DNA of 64,000 bases from Aurelia coerulea (taxonomy: Eukaryota; Cnidaria; Scyphozoa; Semaeostomeae; Ulmaridae): positions 3,021,501-3,085,500 of the forward strand of contig CM076959.1 of assembly GCA_039566865.1 (NCBI GenBank), given 5' to 3'. Position numbers and translations under genes: made by a program. Positions within the stretch are counted from its first letter, which is position 1. Every line of letters starts with the position of its first letter. This document shows, piece after piece, positions 10,497 to 21,832 of this stretch. Below the pieces are notes generated by a model. That model was not told the DNA's origin and ran no database searches. It saw only the letters and a program-made list of their open reading frames with translations.

Positions 10497-10950
10497 CCTA
10501 TGCCTGTCTTCCAACCAGCAGCGGAAGTGGGAGCAAGTCTCATCACGCGATGTAAGAACTGGATCGCAAATCTTGATATGTTTATCACTGCTAGTGGGAT
10601 TACTGATCCAAAGAGAAAAGGAGATTCATTCTGTACCAAGCTGGGCTCAGGAACAGCGAAATATTCAAGCAAATGCCAGATACTGGAAATGAAGACAATT
10701 ATAATTTCTCTGAAATAAGGCGAAAGAATGAAGAAAAATTTAAATAAAGAAACATTGAGAAAACATTTTGAACCTCGGGAAAATCGTAGGTACAAAGTAT
10801 ACCGATTCAGGAAAGCAACACAGGAGTCACAGGAGACCTTAGATCAGTTTCACACAAGATTACAAAGTCTCTGTAAAGTTTCGCCTTTTGAAACGTCACG
10901 CTGCCACAGTTTTCACAGAATATTTCTCTTCCGAGCACGGAACATCTTCT
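10497..10950 (+). pseudogene. Decayed gag fragment of a second gypsy-like element
   Basis: In one frame 10500-10620 encodes MPVFQPAAEVGASLITRCKN and DMFITASGITDPKRK. In another, 10700-10900 encodes NLNKETLRKHFEPRENRRYK and FRKATQESQETLDQFHTRLQ. I recognise both as the N-terminal half of a gypsy gag family common in marine invertebrates (FEPxKN...FRxATQ..ETLDQFHTRLR). Frameshifts separate the parts, and homology fades after about 10900. No protease or RT follows. Confidence 0.6.
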
Positions 10951-11506
10951 AAGGCCATTTTGCCTTCTAAAGGATAACTTTGATTCCCTTGTTGACAAAT
11001 TTGACTTATATAGGCATAAATCAGGCTTTGAGCAATTGATGCGTCTTTCTGCAAGCCATGACCAACCGGTTGAGTCAAAAAAGGTCCGGCGTTTGAGAGG
11101 TTACTGACACATGAATATAAAAGCAATTATATTTTACAATATTTACTTGAATAGCTTTTTTCTGATTATTACACCTGTAAGCAAAGACCCACATTTTTTG
11201 CAACAATTGGCCTTTTTATTACTGCGGATGGCTTCACAAATAGCAAGGTCCCTTCTTCTCCTCTTGACAAGATGCCTATTTGCCTGGTTGCAATGATGGC
11301 ATGATCAAAGTCATCAGGAACAAAGCAGTCATACTAGAAGGAGAGGGATGCATGTGCTGTTGATTCCCGCAATATGACAAGAAATCTCACAAGAAGCCGA
11401 GAATTGTGGCATATAAAATTTTTAATTTCACCAGTTTGATAACCTAATGTTGAATAAGCTTATATCAACATGGTAAAGTCGGCTATCTGTAAAAAATGGA
11501 GTGTGG
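10951..11506. other. No gene recognised
   Basis: Short frames only, with no motif I recognise. 10950-11100 might continue the gag relic in a decayed form. Confidence 0.3.
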
Positions 11507-11597
11507 AATGATGGAATGGAATGATGGAATGGAATTGAATGATGGAATGGAATGATGGAATGTAATGATATATATGGAATGGTAGATATGGAATAGC
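11507..11597. repeat. GGAAT-type tandem repeat
   Basis: Repeated units of GGAATGAT and GGAATG (plus-strand GGAATGATGGAATGGAATGA pattern) over about 90 bp, degrading at the right end into GGAATGGTAGATATGGAATA. It is a simple-sequence repeat built on a GGAAT pentamer. Confidence 0.85.
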
Positions 11598-12340
11598 CAA
11601 ACTACTGGTCGCGTTGGAAAAAAAATTTACACCAATGTGTTCCTGAAGATATTCTTAGTTTATTTTGCATATGATAACAGACTGTGTGGGCAGACATCAG
11701 TTAAGTTGTTTAATTGATGTGAGTTGTAGGGAAAAAATCTATTTTTTTATTTGCTCTGCCTTCCCCTCTTCATCATCACTGGTGGGGGGTGTTATAATTT
11801 CTGCCGCCGTCTTTCTCTGCAACCCTTTCTTAAACTTTTTGACGCCAACTTAATCTGTGGCAGAAAGTGTGCCTTCCTTTATAGCACTTGTTACATGGTT
11901 ATTCCATAATCTCTAAGATAAAGAAACAGGAAAAGGTTATGAAATTTACAAATGGGCTGTTTGACATTTCTTTGATGTGATCATATTATTACTTGTTACT
12001 AAGTAATTGCGGAGCCTTTCTAACAAACAAATTAACTCCACACTTCCAAAATTAAAAACATACAGTAAGAAGCTCTGTTGGAAACTTTTGGCAGCAAAAT
12101 TTAAGTTTAAGAAATTGCCCACCAACCTGGACCCCAAACTTCCACAAAATTGAGTTTGTATACTTTACCACTTCACCTTCTAATAGAAATCTATCACAAT
12201 TTCTTCATAATGAGTAATTTTTGCGAGAAAAATACCCATACCCTTTTTTGTGAATAATAAACCTGGATCCGGCCATAGTGCTACACAAGTTCCTCAATAT
12301 TCCATCTTAACATCAATTTAATTTCCAATTCTAGTACCAG
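11598..12340. other. No gene recognised
   Basis: AT-rich, short frames only, nothing conserved that I can name. Confidence 0.35.
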
Positions 12341-12610
12341 TTTCTTATGAGAAACCTGCATACAGTTTTTGAGGAACATCCCATCTTCTGTATATAACTA
12401 GCACATTCATTGGAAAAAAAATTGGAAAAAAAAATTAAGAAACCCCAGTATTGGGAAAATACAAGAAACTGTTTCTTTGGATAAAGGAAATCCTTAACAT
12501 ATTTTCATTTTATTTTCACTTCACTCCGTAAGATACTTTAATAATGTCTAAACATTGGAAGGGCTATTAAATCTCGTTTTGAAATGTTCACATAGGCACA
12601 GGTATTGAAT
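12341..12610 (+). repeat. TTTCTTA-rich dispersed repeat, copy 1
   Basis: Contains GTTTCTTATGAGAAAC, AATTAAGAAACCCCAGTA and GTCTAAACATTGG...TTTTGAAATGTTCA in order. The same blocks recur at 30910-31100 (+), 37985-38340 (-) and, shorter, at 13320-13430. It is a mid-copy interspersed repeat of unknown class; no coding capacity seen. Confidence 0.55.
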
Positions 12611-12845
12611 GTAAAGAGGCTAACGGTATTCGACGAAATAACAAAATGGCGAAATAGCGAAATAACAAAAAAATGGCCTAACAGAAATATCATGATTTTG
12701 AAACAGCAAAGATCACCAAAATATCGTAATGCTGAGCATTGGAAAACTTGTTTATTTTGTCTAGGAATCTGAAGGGTACTTCCGCATAATTATACTATGC
12801 GGAAAAACTATATAGACTGCCTGCAATATTTGCTCACATGGTTTA

Positions 12846-13064
12846 GAACAGAAAGTTTTGACATTTTTCGTACATGACGTTGTTTCCTGGGACTTTTTTC
12901 ACTGTTAACGTTCTTTGTCTGCTGTTATAGTATCTTCTTACGGACTCCATTGTCTCTTTCTTTCCTGTCATAGGATAACCATGTGCCTCCAATTCATCCA
13001 CTGTTGTTTTGAACAGTTTCTTCTTTTCTTCATTTGGCAGTGCTGCCCATTCCCCTTCTAACAT
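12846..13064 (-). CDS. Unrecognised coding-like exon
   Basis: A 73-residue frame with an ordinary protein composition (MLEGEWAALPNEEKKKLFKT, then HGYPMTGKKETMESVRRYYN). The pattern LPNEEKKxLFKxTVxELExHGYPxT suggests one exon of a small DNA-binding or transposase-associated protein, but I cannot name the family. No partner exon was found. 13065-13835 on its right holds nothing else recognised except the short TTTCTTA repeat. Confidence 0.35.
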
Positions 13065-13835
13065 GCGCTATGTGATGTCTTCATTTAGGGTGAAGGCACT
13101 TTTCAATATGTTCTGTCAATACAACCACAAATGATAAATTCATGTTGGTGTCAGTTGCAAAGATAGTTGAAAATAATTATAGGAAATAAACTAGTCTCAA
13201 ATAGAGTATGAATAAGTAAGTAGGAAATAAAGTATGGCAGTTACTAAGTAAGGGATATGGGAGTACATATGGAGATAAAAGAAGCAGTTGTGTCATGTAT
13301 CATATATTCCTATTTTTTTTAAGTATACATGTAACTTTTATGAGAAACTGCCTATAAGAAACTCAACTCTCAGAGTGCCAAAAATGAAGAGACTTCAGCA
13401 CTGGAAAAAAAAATTAAGAAAATATTTTTAACTCCTGCGGCAATGACGGTAACACAGTAACTGAGAGTTAACACAAGTATGACACGCTGGTTGGCAGAAT
13501 TGGGGTCTTATCTGGCAAACACAATTCATAGTAACAATCTAAGAATGTTTCAATGTCTATAATACAGTTTTTTCTTGGAATGTGAATCTTTTTTGTTGAA
13601 ATTCAGGTCCAATTGAAAGATATGGACTGATTATCAACGATAACATGAACTAACAAGGGGCTTGAACGACAAGCCCAAACTAATTAAGTTAAGAATACGA
13701 GTCAACTTGACTCTAAATCTAAGAACAATGAAATAATTGTTTTGCTACCAATTTTGTTGGTAGCCATTTCGGCAAAATATGCCCAAAACTACCATCCCCA
13801 TGTGGAGCACTGCCTTCGTTTAAGATTTTGACGCC
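13065..13835. other. No gene recognised
   Basis: AT-rich. It contains a short copy of the TTTCTTA repeat (about 13320-13430), and its right part may be the 3' untranslated end of the DIRS relic. Confidence 0.35.
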
Positions 13836-13839
13836 TTAG

Positions 13840-14723
13840 CTAGCTGCACTGGGAACTTGTCAATGGCGGGCCCCTAATGTAGCGGTGGTAGCATGAGCAT
13901 GACCAGCGACCTAGGGATTTAATCAACCAACCAGGGCTGTTTGTGCTTGCTGCACTTGTTGCCGCGCCTATCCTAAAGCTGTGCGAGGAGAAGCATGATG
14001 CATCACAGGAGGCGGGAAGAAACTGCTTAATGTGCTCTGAGAATACTTGGCGCGTTAAAAAGGACTGGTTCTCAAACATAAATAGCGGTTTGTTTGGAGC
14101 TGTGCAACTACGCAAGTGTTTTGATAAAGCCCTGTAGGGGCAGACACTTGATCCTGATGGAGCTAACCTTAATTTGTGCCCTTCCTGGGACTGATCCGTT
14201 TGAGACATTTCACAAATAACGTTGAAGCTGGATTATATGACTCTTTGGAGCTGGCACAAAGTTCTGAAGCTCTCAGGAACCCAAAGAAGGCTGTTGTGCA
14301 GGCTGACCATAGCATTAACTGATCTTTTGGAGATAAATTTGAGGCACGTATGTTTTGCTTTATATGCTTCAATATCTCGATTGTATTTGGTTGGCGCTTA
14401 TCCCTGGCTGAGGCGCCTTTTGCCCGTTTAATCCCTCGCAATAGTAGGCGGAGGAGAGGCATGTCCTTCTGTGAATTGAACCCAAGTTCGATATTTTGTA
14501 ATCGTACTGCTGAGAGATATGTGTTGATTGTAGCTACACTAAGACTTCTTGCAAGGAATGCCGAGAAAAGGCGCAAATTTATTTCAGAGAGTGGATAAGG
14601 CTGAAAACCAAAGTCATCACAAAATTTGTGATAGGCTTGCTGACCTTGAAAATACGTTTTCTTTGAAGAGGGGGCTAATGCCATGGCTTGAAAGGACAAC
14701 ATATCTTGATTCAGAGCTTCCAT
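13840..14723 (-). pseudogene. DIRS-type tyrosine recombinase, one frameshift
   Basis: Reading from ATG 14723, the core-binding domain comes first (SFQAMALAPSSKKTYFQGQQ, LFSAFLARSLSVATINTYLS), then the first catalytic arginine in FFGFLRASELCA. The frame stops at 14169 and continues one frame over from about 14208. There the second half shows the H-x-x-R box (HSFRIGAATSAAST) and the tyrosine region (LGRW...YHRYIRG). All four key positions (R, H, R, Y) are visible. Tyrosine recombinases integrate DIRS elements as circles without target duplications. It overlaps the end of the RNase H frame by 13 bases, the usual DIRS arrangement. The frameshift near 14190 inactivates it. Confidence 0.85.
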
Positions 14724-14963
14724 ATTCCGGGGGGAATGGGTGTTGGTTCCTTGTCGTCTTCTGGTGCCAGAGAACGAAACCTGGACATCTGAAAACGGGA
14801 TAAAGAGTCGGCAATTGAATTATTGATGCCCCTAATGTGACTAACTTTAACTTTAAAGTTGTGAGAGGCCGACACAAAAAACATCTTGCGCAAAATTGGC
14901 ATAATCTCTTTTGATTTTGTCGTGTTTGATGCCCAAATTTCAACTACCGCCTGATTAGCGCAA
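14711..14963 (-). pseudogene. C-terminal RNase H of the DIRS element (5'-truncated)
   Basis: Frame from about 14960 to the stop at 14711: NQAVVEIWASN, then ILRKMFFVSASHNFKVKVSH, INNSIADSLSRFQMSRFR and the ending TPIPPGIWKL. I recognise this as the end of the DIRS RT-RNase H polypeptide (typical VIADALSRFQ...PEPTPIP). The sequence becomes unrelated right of about 14963, so RT is missing and the element is a truncated copy covering about 13840-14963. Confidence 0.8.
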
Positions 14964-15308
14964 TGAAATTATAATCTTTTCATGTGAAATAAAGGAGCCC
15001 ATATGACGCAGGCCAAATAGATTGGAAAGAGCTCGTTCCATTGAATTGAATATTGAATATCGCTTCGCTACGCGCGTACTTGAAAGTCGGATTGACTTCA
15101 ACTTTTCTGCCGCGCTCGATGGCGCCAACCAATCAAATCGCTCGAAAGCTTTGACACATGGCATCAAGACAAAAGTCACGAGCAAGACAGGAATTCAAAA
15201 TGGCTGATCAAGATGAGGACACACGGAATCCCTACGGAAAGTGCATTGTTCTAAAAACAATAGGCGCTCCGCTGCGCGCGGAAAGATCCGCCTAGTGGAA
15301 AACCGGTT
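14964..15308. other. No gene recognised; possible short first exon
   Basis: On the plus strand ATG at 15200 opens MADQDEDTRNPYGKCIV, about 31 codons in total, in a CpG-richer context. It could be a displaced first exon, but no continuation is seen before the MITE that starts about 15309. Confidence 0.25.
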
Positions 15309-15939
15309 TAAATCTGACTTAGATCATAAACTTTTCCCCGTCGAAATCGGTCATGTGATTCATTATTTAAAAACGATTTTCTTCCTAAAACTTTGTATGG
15401 GAGTCTTGCAAACTGAGGAAACCTTTAACGAAGCCCCTTCAGCATTTAGCCTTGCCAAAGCTGCAGGTACACGTGGTATTATCTGGGGAGCATGAAACAG
15501 TTCGGAAATAGTGTTTTCTCCCCTGGGATGCCTTGTCACGTCATAACTTGTCTTGCAAAGAAAATATGTTTGAGAGACAGTAAAAACGCATGCTTCTTTG
15601 TGTTGTAAAGAGATTTATTTCAACACGATCAATGCGATGTTTCATGACAAAACTATTTCATTCTCCCCTGATAATACCACGTGTACCTGCAGTTGTGACA
15701 AGGGTAAAATGCTGAAGGGGCTCTATCAAAAATTTCATAAGTTTGCAAAACTCCCCTACAACGTCTTACGAAGGAAATATTTTCTGATTAATACATCAAG
15801 TGACCGATTTCGATGGGGAAAAGCTTATGATCTAAGTTAGATCTCTGCCTGCAAGAAAAAGTTTAGTTCGCTACGATCGGGTTGCTGAACGCGACGTCAC
15901 AATCCGCCAAACACCCCACGTTTTTTCTGACTCACCCGG
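15309..15939 (-). mobile_element. Splice-donor MITE, copy 1 (left end truncated)
   Basis: It matches copy 2 (18900-19623) in the opposite orientation. The right end reads ...TCTGACTCACCCGG followed by TA at 15940-15941. The left terminal ~70 bp are missing. The element is largely self-complementary, as in a foldback MITE. The 80-residue frame inside it (15598-15840) recurs antisense in copy 2 and is a by-product of the repeat, not a gene. On the minus strand its terminus reads CCGG|GTGAGTCAG, a splice-donor consensus, right where a coding exon ends. Confidence 0.75.
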
Positions 15940-16163
15940 TAGTAATTGGGGGTAACTGTGGAATATCTTCATCAACATCTATTTCAAACACCGCCTGATT
16001 TGCCATTGTTGCGAGATGCTCAATGCTTTGGTATAACAATTTCTCACACAATTGACAGAAACTGATGTTTGGGATGATGCACACAACATGATAAGAATGG
16101 CCGCATCCAAGAAACACTTGCCATACTGGTCTCTCACTATCACACCCAGGTTTGTCACATTTT
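15940..16163 (-). CDS. RING-like zinc-finger exon abutting the MITE
   Basis: After an acceptor (ATAATTCAG at 16164-16172) the minus-strand frame encodes CDKPGCDS, then VFLGCGHSYHVVCI and ISFCQLCEK. This C-x4-C, C-x-H-x2-H-x2-C, C-x2-C spacing looks like a RING or treble-clef zinc finger. An acidic stretch with FEIDVDEDIPQLPPIT follows. The frame then runs directly into the MITE terminus, whose ACCGGGTGA supplies a stop, or whose GGTGAGT would act as a splice donor. It is one exon of a partial gene. Family unknown; E3 ligase function is not claimed. Confidence 0.45.
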
Positions 16164-17129
16164 CTGAATTATAAAATTTGTTTTACAATTTCAAGCTTAA
16201 CAATGCAAAGGTATTGCTATTACATGGTGAACCAATTTCTCCTGAGTTTGTTGGTATCAATCAAATGATGAAACATGAAATAAGACACAATCAATCATAT
16301 TATTGGAATTATTGGCAGGCCAGTCATTTTTGGTTTATACTACACCAACAAGGTGCAACAAGCGTGAGGCTGCTGGTGGCAAGGGGATTCAATTGCTACC
16401 CTTTCTAAGATATTCAATTACTTCGCTCTCTGAGATTAAAACTGAGACTTGTAGCAAGTCAAGTACCTTACAACAATATTTTACCACTGACTATTCATTT
16501 GTTGATTTTGTCAACAAATTCTGTTTCTAGGAGCTTAATGTGCATAATTTATTGCTGTTATATCCCCATGCTTAAAGAAGTATCAAATTTGATAGGTTTA
16601 ATCCTTACCTCAGTGGGTCAGGAGAAGTAGTTAGAGAAAGATATCCAATGGGAAGAACTTCACTTTTCACAATTATCTCTGGTCCAAAGAGATTTGGCAA
16701 TTTCCATCTTGTTTTTTATTTTCTTTTTGATTTTTTGTCGTATATTTTTTTTGTTGATCTGTTGAACACTTTGCCTGTCCAGGATTGGCCATGATTACTC
16801 CAAACTTCTTGGTTATGAATTCTTGGTTATGACTTTAGTTTCAATGATTTTATCTTCCTTTCACAAAATCCAGATTTTCTAATTTCTGTTGCTGCTCGAT
16901 TGATCCTGTCTGCTGTGTCTTTGTCTTGAGTACGTGCTGTCAGACGAGAATGGAAATTTTCCACAGGTTACTCATCAAAAGCACAAAGTGAAGAGAAAAT
17001 AGTTTGCAAGAGAGGATGATCAATAGTTTTCAAGTATTGAATGTTGGATAGTGCAATAAGAAGGGCCTTGTCGTAATGCCTCCTGCCAAACATCAAGAAC
17101 ATCATCCAACAATGCAGCATATAATCATA
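16164..17129. other. No gene recognised
   Basis: AT-rich, with no supported coding exon. It may include introns of the gene carrying the RING-like exon. Confidence 0.3.
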
Positions 17130-17440
17130 TGGAGACAACTGATATGGAGACAAAAGTTTGTTCTTTTCCAAATATTCGTACAGTTGGTAATGGACAACTC
17201 TTTCAAGGATTTTTGAAAACACTGGAAGCACCGAGATCGGCCTATAATTGTCCAAGTCTTTAGCATCTCCACCCTTGAAGATAGGTACACATCGAGCGAC
17301 TTTCCACGCTGAAGGAACTGTTGAAGTTGATAAAGACAGATTTAGAATGTGAAGGAGGGGCTGTGTAATTTCATGTGCCGCATCCAGGAGATTTTGATCT
17401 CTTTAGGGAGGAAATTACCTTTAAGACTTCGCCTTTTGCA
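17130..17440 (-). pseudogene. Non-LTR reverse transcriptase fragment (N-terminal palm)
   Basis: One frame from about 17410 to 17140 encodes AHEITQPLLHILNLSLSTST, WKVARCVPIFKGGD, then DNYRPISVLPVFSKILERVV and YLEKNKLLSPYQ. These are the conserved RT motifs 0-2 of Jockey/CR1-like non-LTR elements (PSxWKxAxVxPIFKGGD...NYRPISVLPxxSKIxE). A SKSPG motif just upstream (about 17420) lies in a different frame. Both ends are truncated. It is a separate copy from the fragment at 18097-19843, because the order is wrong for one element. Confidence 0.8.
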
Positions 17441-18096
17441 ACTGGTCTAAAGAGAAACTTTTTGCCTTTTGGGTTAATGCGCACATAATACTCATCAAGC
17501 ACATAATGCTCATTTCCACTTTTTCCAAGTATTTACGGTACCACAACCATCATGGTTGCGGCTGCTGCAGGTACCGGGGGAAGTGGCTTCCATTTAAGTT
17601 AAAATGGTTGCGGCAATGGCTGCGGCAACCTTACGGAATCTTACGGCAACTTGCAACAATATGGAAACCAGGCTTAATCCTTAGTACAAAGGTTTTTCCA
17701 AGAGGCATAAATTACTCAAAAAGAAATAAGTACAATGTCATGCCTAAAAGAGTTAAAAATTGCTTCATATGAATATCTAAACCTAAAATGTTTCTTGTAA
17801 AATTTATCAATAACCTAATTGTGCATTTAGTTTCAATTTAAATTGTCCATAAGAAGAGGCATTCTGGACATGGTAGTTTATTTTTTATCTTAAAATTGTT
17901 TGCCCAGGATTACAATTCAGTTTAAGTAACTGTTTTACAATGTCTAGCTTGCCTGGCCCGGTTGACCCACTTTTGAAAAACGAGCCAACCCGGCAAAGCG
18001 GGTTGGTTCGCTTCATGTAATAGCTAATTGTTTTCAAGAAGGATTTGACCAAAGCATTGGGACAATTCAATGAACCGGAAACAAGCTACAAGCAGG
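17441..18096. other. No gene recognised
   Basis: Between two RT fragments. 17530-17660 contains irregular repeats of TTGCGGC on the plus strand (GGTTGCGGCTGCTGC, TTGCGGCAATGGCTGCGGCA). Nothing coding is seen. Confidence 0.3.
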
Positions 18097-19843
18097 TCAA
18101 CTCGCCCATGTAATCAGGACCTCTTCTTGGACAAATTGTTTGGCATATTTCAAAAGCCCGAGGGCTTGTGAGACTTTATTTTGAAGAAACATTGCCTGGC
18201 TTCCCCATTTCAAATTTTCATCAATCATTACACCAAGATATTTTGTTTTATGAACAAGATCGATAGCATTCCCATTAACTTGGAAGCAAGGGGTGATTTC
18301 TGACATTTTGTTATCTTCCCCAGCTTTTGGGCTGAACCAATTATTATGGCTTGTGTTTTGATGACATTCGAGGAAAGCTTATTGCCCTGCAACCATTTCT
18401 CAAGGCAGGCAAGTTCTGCATTGACAACAACATCAATCTCTTCAATTTTATCCAAAGAGAAGGAGATCGCTGTATCGTCTGCATACACTGTCGGTTGTGC
18501 CTTTTTTAAAGCGAAAGGAAGGTCATTTATATAAAGTAAAAATAAGAGAGGTCCAAGGCAAGATCCTTGTGGTACCCCTACATTAATGTCTACTGTATCG
18601 GATGTGACACCGTTGACTGCCTGCGATTGTTGAGATAAGAGCTGAACCATTGATGTTCGACACCATCAATCCCGTAATGGTGCATTTTTTCAAGGAGAAT
18701 TTGATGGTCTACTGTGTCAAAGGCTTTCTTTAAATCAATGAAAATCATCGCAGTATATTTACCCCGGTCTATATTGAAATACCAATCATTGGTGCATTTA
18801 AGCAAACATGAAACAACCGAATGTAAAAATGTCAAAAGCCATACTGATCTGAGTACAGATGTTTATTAGAGTCGAGGTACTTGTAAAGATGATCATATAC
18901 CAGGTGAGTCAGAAAAAACGTGGGGTGTTTGCGCATTGTGACGTCGCGTTCAGCAACCCGATCGTAGTAACTAAATTTTTTCTTGCTGCCAGAGGTCTAA
19001 CTTGGATCATAAGCCTTTCCCCATCGAAATCGGTCACTTCATGTATTAATCAGAAAATATTTTCTTCGTAAGACGTTGTATGGGAGTTTTGCAAACTTAT
19101 GAAATCTTTGATGGAGCCCCTTCAGCATTTTATCCTTGCCAAAGCTGCAGGTACACTTGGTATTATCAGGGGAGAATGAAATAATTTTGTCATGAAACAT
19201 CGCATTGATCTTGTTGAAATAAATCTCTTTACAACACAAAGCAGCATGCGTTTTTACTGTCTCTCAAATATATTCTCTTTGCAGGACAAGTTATGACGTG
19301 ACAAGGCATCCCAGGGGAGAAAACACTATTTCCGAACTGTTTCATGCTCCCCAGATAATACCACGCGTACCTGCAGCTTTGGCAAGGCTAAAATGCTGAA
19401 GGGGCTTGGTTAAAGGTTTCCTCAGTTTGCAAGACTCCCATACAAATATTTAGGAAGAAAAGCTTTGTTAAATAATGAATCACATGACCGATTTCAATGG
19501 GAAAAAGTTTATGATCTAAGTCAGATTTATGCCTGCTCGGAATAATTTAGTTCACAACGGTAGGGTGGCTAAACGCGACGTCACAATCCGTCAAACACCC
19601 CACGTTTTCTCTGACTCACCCGGTATGAGTTTTTCAAACAACCTGGAGACAACAGGTAAGACAGATATTGGCCTATCGTTCGAACGATCATCGACCTTGC
19701 CACTTTTGAAGATAGGAGCTACACGTGCTTCCTTCCAACTGTCGGGAAATACCTCAGTTTCTATGGAAAGATTATAAGTCCTACATAGAGAACTGGAGAT
19801 GACCGGAAATGGGATTTTGAGAAAATGGCTAGCGATACCGTCC
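18097..19843 (-). pseudogene. Jockey/CR1-like non-LTR RT, split by a MITE
   Basis: Right part (19626-19843): DGIASHFLK, WKEARVAPIFKSGK, RPISVLPVVSRLFEKLI. The MITE at 18900-19623 interrupts here. Left part (18897 down to 18097): YDHLYKYLDSNKHLYSDQYGF, then with frameshifts [40 protein letters not shown], the catalytic [11 protein letters not shown], and [16 protein letters not shown]. These are successive RT motifs in correct order. Reading across the MITE with one TA restores the frame exactly (FEKLI to YDHLY). Several frameshifts and a stop make it inactive. The upstream boundary at 19843 is where another RT copy inserted. Confidence 0.85.
18900..19623 (+). mobile_element. Splice-donor MITE, copy 2 (complete), TA target duplication
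   Basis: 724 bp, bounded by TA at 18898-18899 and 19624-19625. It starts CCAGGTGAGTCAGAAAAA and ends ...TTCTCTGACTCACCCGG, so the terminal inverted repeats run for tens of bases and the interior is also largely self-complementary. It has no transposase. A TA duplication and short conserved termini suggest mobilisation by a Tc1/mariner-type (or other TA-targeting) enzyme. It interrupts a non-LTR RT frame, which gives an independent check on the boundaries. Confidence 0.85.
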
Positions 19844-19844
19844 A

Positions 19845-21470
19845 ATCAATTCAGTTCAGTTTATATTTTAAATTCCACTACTACATACAATTTATCACAA
19901 CTACAAAGTATTAAACTACAAGAATGTCAACCAACTATACAGAAAATTAATCATAATACAATTCAGGAAATTAGTACAATGATATCTAAAAAAATAGGAA
20001 ACTAATAAGATAAATTGTATGGAGGGAATTACTTAAAGGAGGGAACTCTCTCAATAACTATGCTAATCGAGGAGAGAGCACCCCCTGTGTAAAGGTGTCT
20101 CATGTAAATTTGACTTCTTTCTAAAGATTATGACTGAGAAACTTATCAATGATCAGTTCTAATAATTTAAATCAAAGAGGAAGGCTTTGAGCTTTCGGCG
20201 AAACATAACACAAGATGGTGACTTTTTTATATCCACAGGACTGTCATTCCAGAATTTAGCTGCACAGTAACGGACTGATCTAAGACCATATTGCAGGGTA
20301 TTTTTCTGTGTCGGGAAAATATCATGTTTGGTGACTTGCCGTGTACCATATTGATGCACAGATTCCACTAATTCAAAGTTGGAGTGAAAAAAAGTAGGAG
20401 ATATCTTTTTTATGCAGTCATATACAAAACAAGCAATTTCAGCTGGAAAATATCACGCAGCCCTAAGATTTTTAAGTCTGAGAAGAGAGGTGTAGAAGGT
20501 GCAGTAAAATGTTGGAATTAAATTGCTCTCGTAACCTTTTTTTGTAACAAGAACACTTGGTTGATATAAATGTCATAGGCGAGACTCAAAACTAAAATTC
20601 CATTCTGAATGAAAGGTGAAAATAAAGAGTTGTAAAGACAGATTAGCACATTGACAGGTAAGAAGTGTTTTATTTTAAAGAACATCCCACAAGTTCAAGC
20701 CAGTTTCTTAGACAGTTCTGTTGTGTGGTACTTCCATGAAAGATTTTCATCTAAGAGAACACCAATAAATTGGACATAACAAGTCTGTTTGATAGGAAGA
20801 TTACCAATTTTGATGTTGACAGTCTCAGGAGAAGAATGCCGAGGAGACTTGAATATTATGAAATTGGTTTTATCAATATTGAGGGACAGTTTGTTAACAT
20901 CTAGGCACATCTTCACTGTTTTAGTTCTTTATTAACCACACTCTGCAGCTGGCCAAGACTTTCAGCTTCATAATAGATGTTAGTATCATCAGCAAATAAG
21001 CATAAGGCTAGTTTTTGAGGAAGAGAGAGGTAAATCATTGATGTAAATTAAGAAAAGGAGGGGGCCAAGGACAGAGCCCTGTGGAACCCCGCATGTAACA
21101 CTAAAGTGACTGGAGTTGGAACCATTCACTGAGACATATTGCTTTCTATCTGAGATATAGGACTCAAACCAATTTAAAGCTGTTCCTATAATTCCATAAT
21201 GTTCTAGCTTTGTTGAAAGAATGTTATGATTTACTGTGTCACAAGCCTTTTGCAAGTCAATAAATATTCCACAACCAAATTTTCTGTTGTCTAATGATGA
21301 TTTAATGGCTTCAGTTAAACTAACTAGGGCATGGGCAATGGAATGGCTTGCACGAAAACCATATTGTAGAGTATATAAAACCTCATGCTTTTCAAGGAAT
21401 TTATAAAGACGTGAATACATGACTTTTTCTGTGATCTTACTGAAAACAGAGAGAAGAGACGGACCTAGGT
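19845..21470 (-). pseudogene. 5'-truncated non-LTR retrotransposon with complete 3' end
   Basis: Starting at about 21470 the minus strand encodes SLLSVFSKITEKVMYSRLYK, YGFRASHSIAHALVSLTEAI, FIDLQKACDTVNHNILSTKL, CGVPQGSVLGPLLFLIYIND. The catalytic LFADDTNIYYEA follows in a shifted frame (about 20980-20940), then CLDVNKLSLNIDKTNFIIFK, and the end LRSVRYCAAKFWNDSPVDIK with a stop at 20159. A 3' untranslated region follows to about 19845, ending in TGAA-type units (AAACTGAACTGAATTGA), as in CR1/L2-like tails. It landed inside the older RT copy at 18097-19843. At least two frameshifts are present. Confidence 0.82.
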
Positions 21471-21475
21471 ATAAA

Positions 21476-21832
21476 AAGGGGGACACCTGGGGGTGTACTT
21501 CATTATAAATTCATACAGGGGTGTGTGCCCCCAGCATTTCTGTTATGACCCAATCCCAGAATTTTGGTCAGACATTGATACCCAATCCCAGAAGTTTGAA
21601 GAAGTAACAAAGAACAATCCAACGTTAAATGGCATTCTATTTCAAGGTGAACAAATCTGTTCTGAATCAATGGGGACATTCAACACCCATTACCAAAATC
21701 TTGTGATATAACAGTGAACCCCAATTACATAAAAAGTATACCCTTTTCCCATAATGTTTAGGCCAATACTACCCAAAACTGGCACAAATCCCCGTCTGAC
21801 CCGACAGTGAAGTACCCCCCCCCCCCCGGGAG
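21476..21832. mobile_element. MITE-like repeat with GGGGGTGTACTTCA ends
   Basis: The left end reads CCTGGGGGTGTACTTCATTA and the right end TGAAGTACCCCCCCCCCCCC, which are inverse of each other. The interior (ATACCCAATCCCAGAA and similar) has no coding capacity. It lies at the 5' truncation point of the RT copy. No target duplication could be fixed because of the C/G runs. Confidence 0.45.

Noticed and set aside
15598..15840. 80-residue frame MCCKEIYFNTINAMFHDKTI..., seen again antisense at 19039-19239
   Set aside because: It lies wholly inside two copies of the foldback MITE and follows the repeat's self-complementarity; no domain and no start or splice context.
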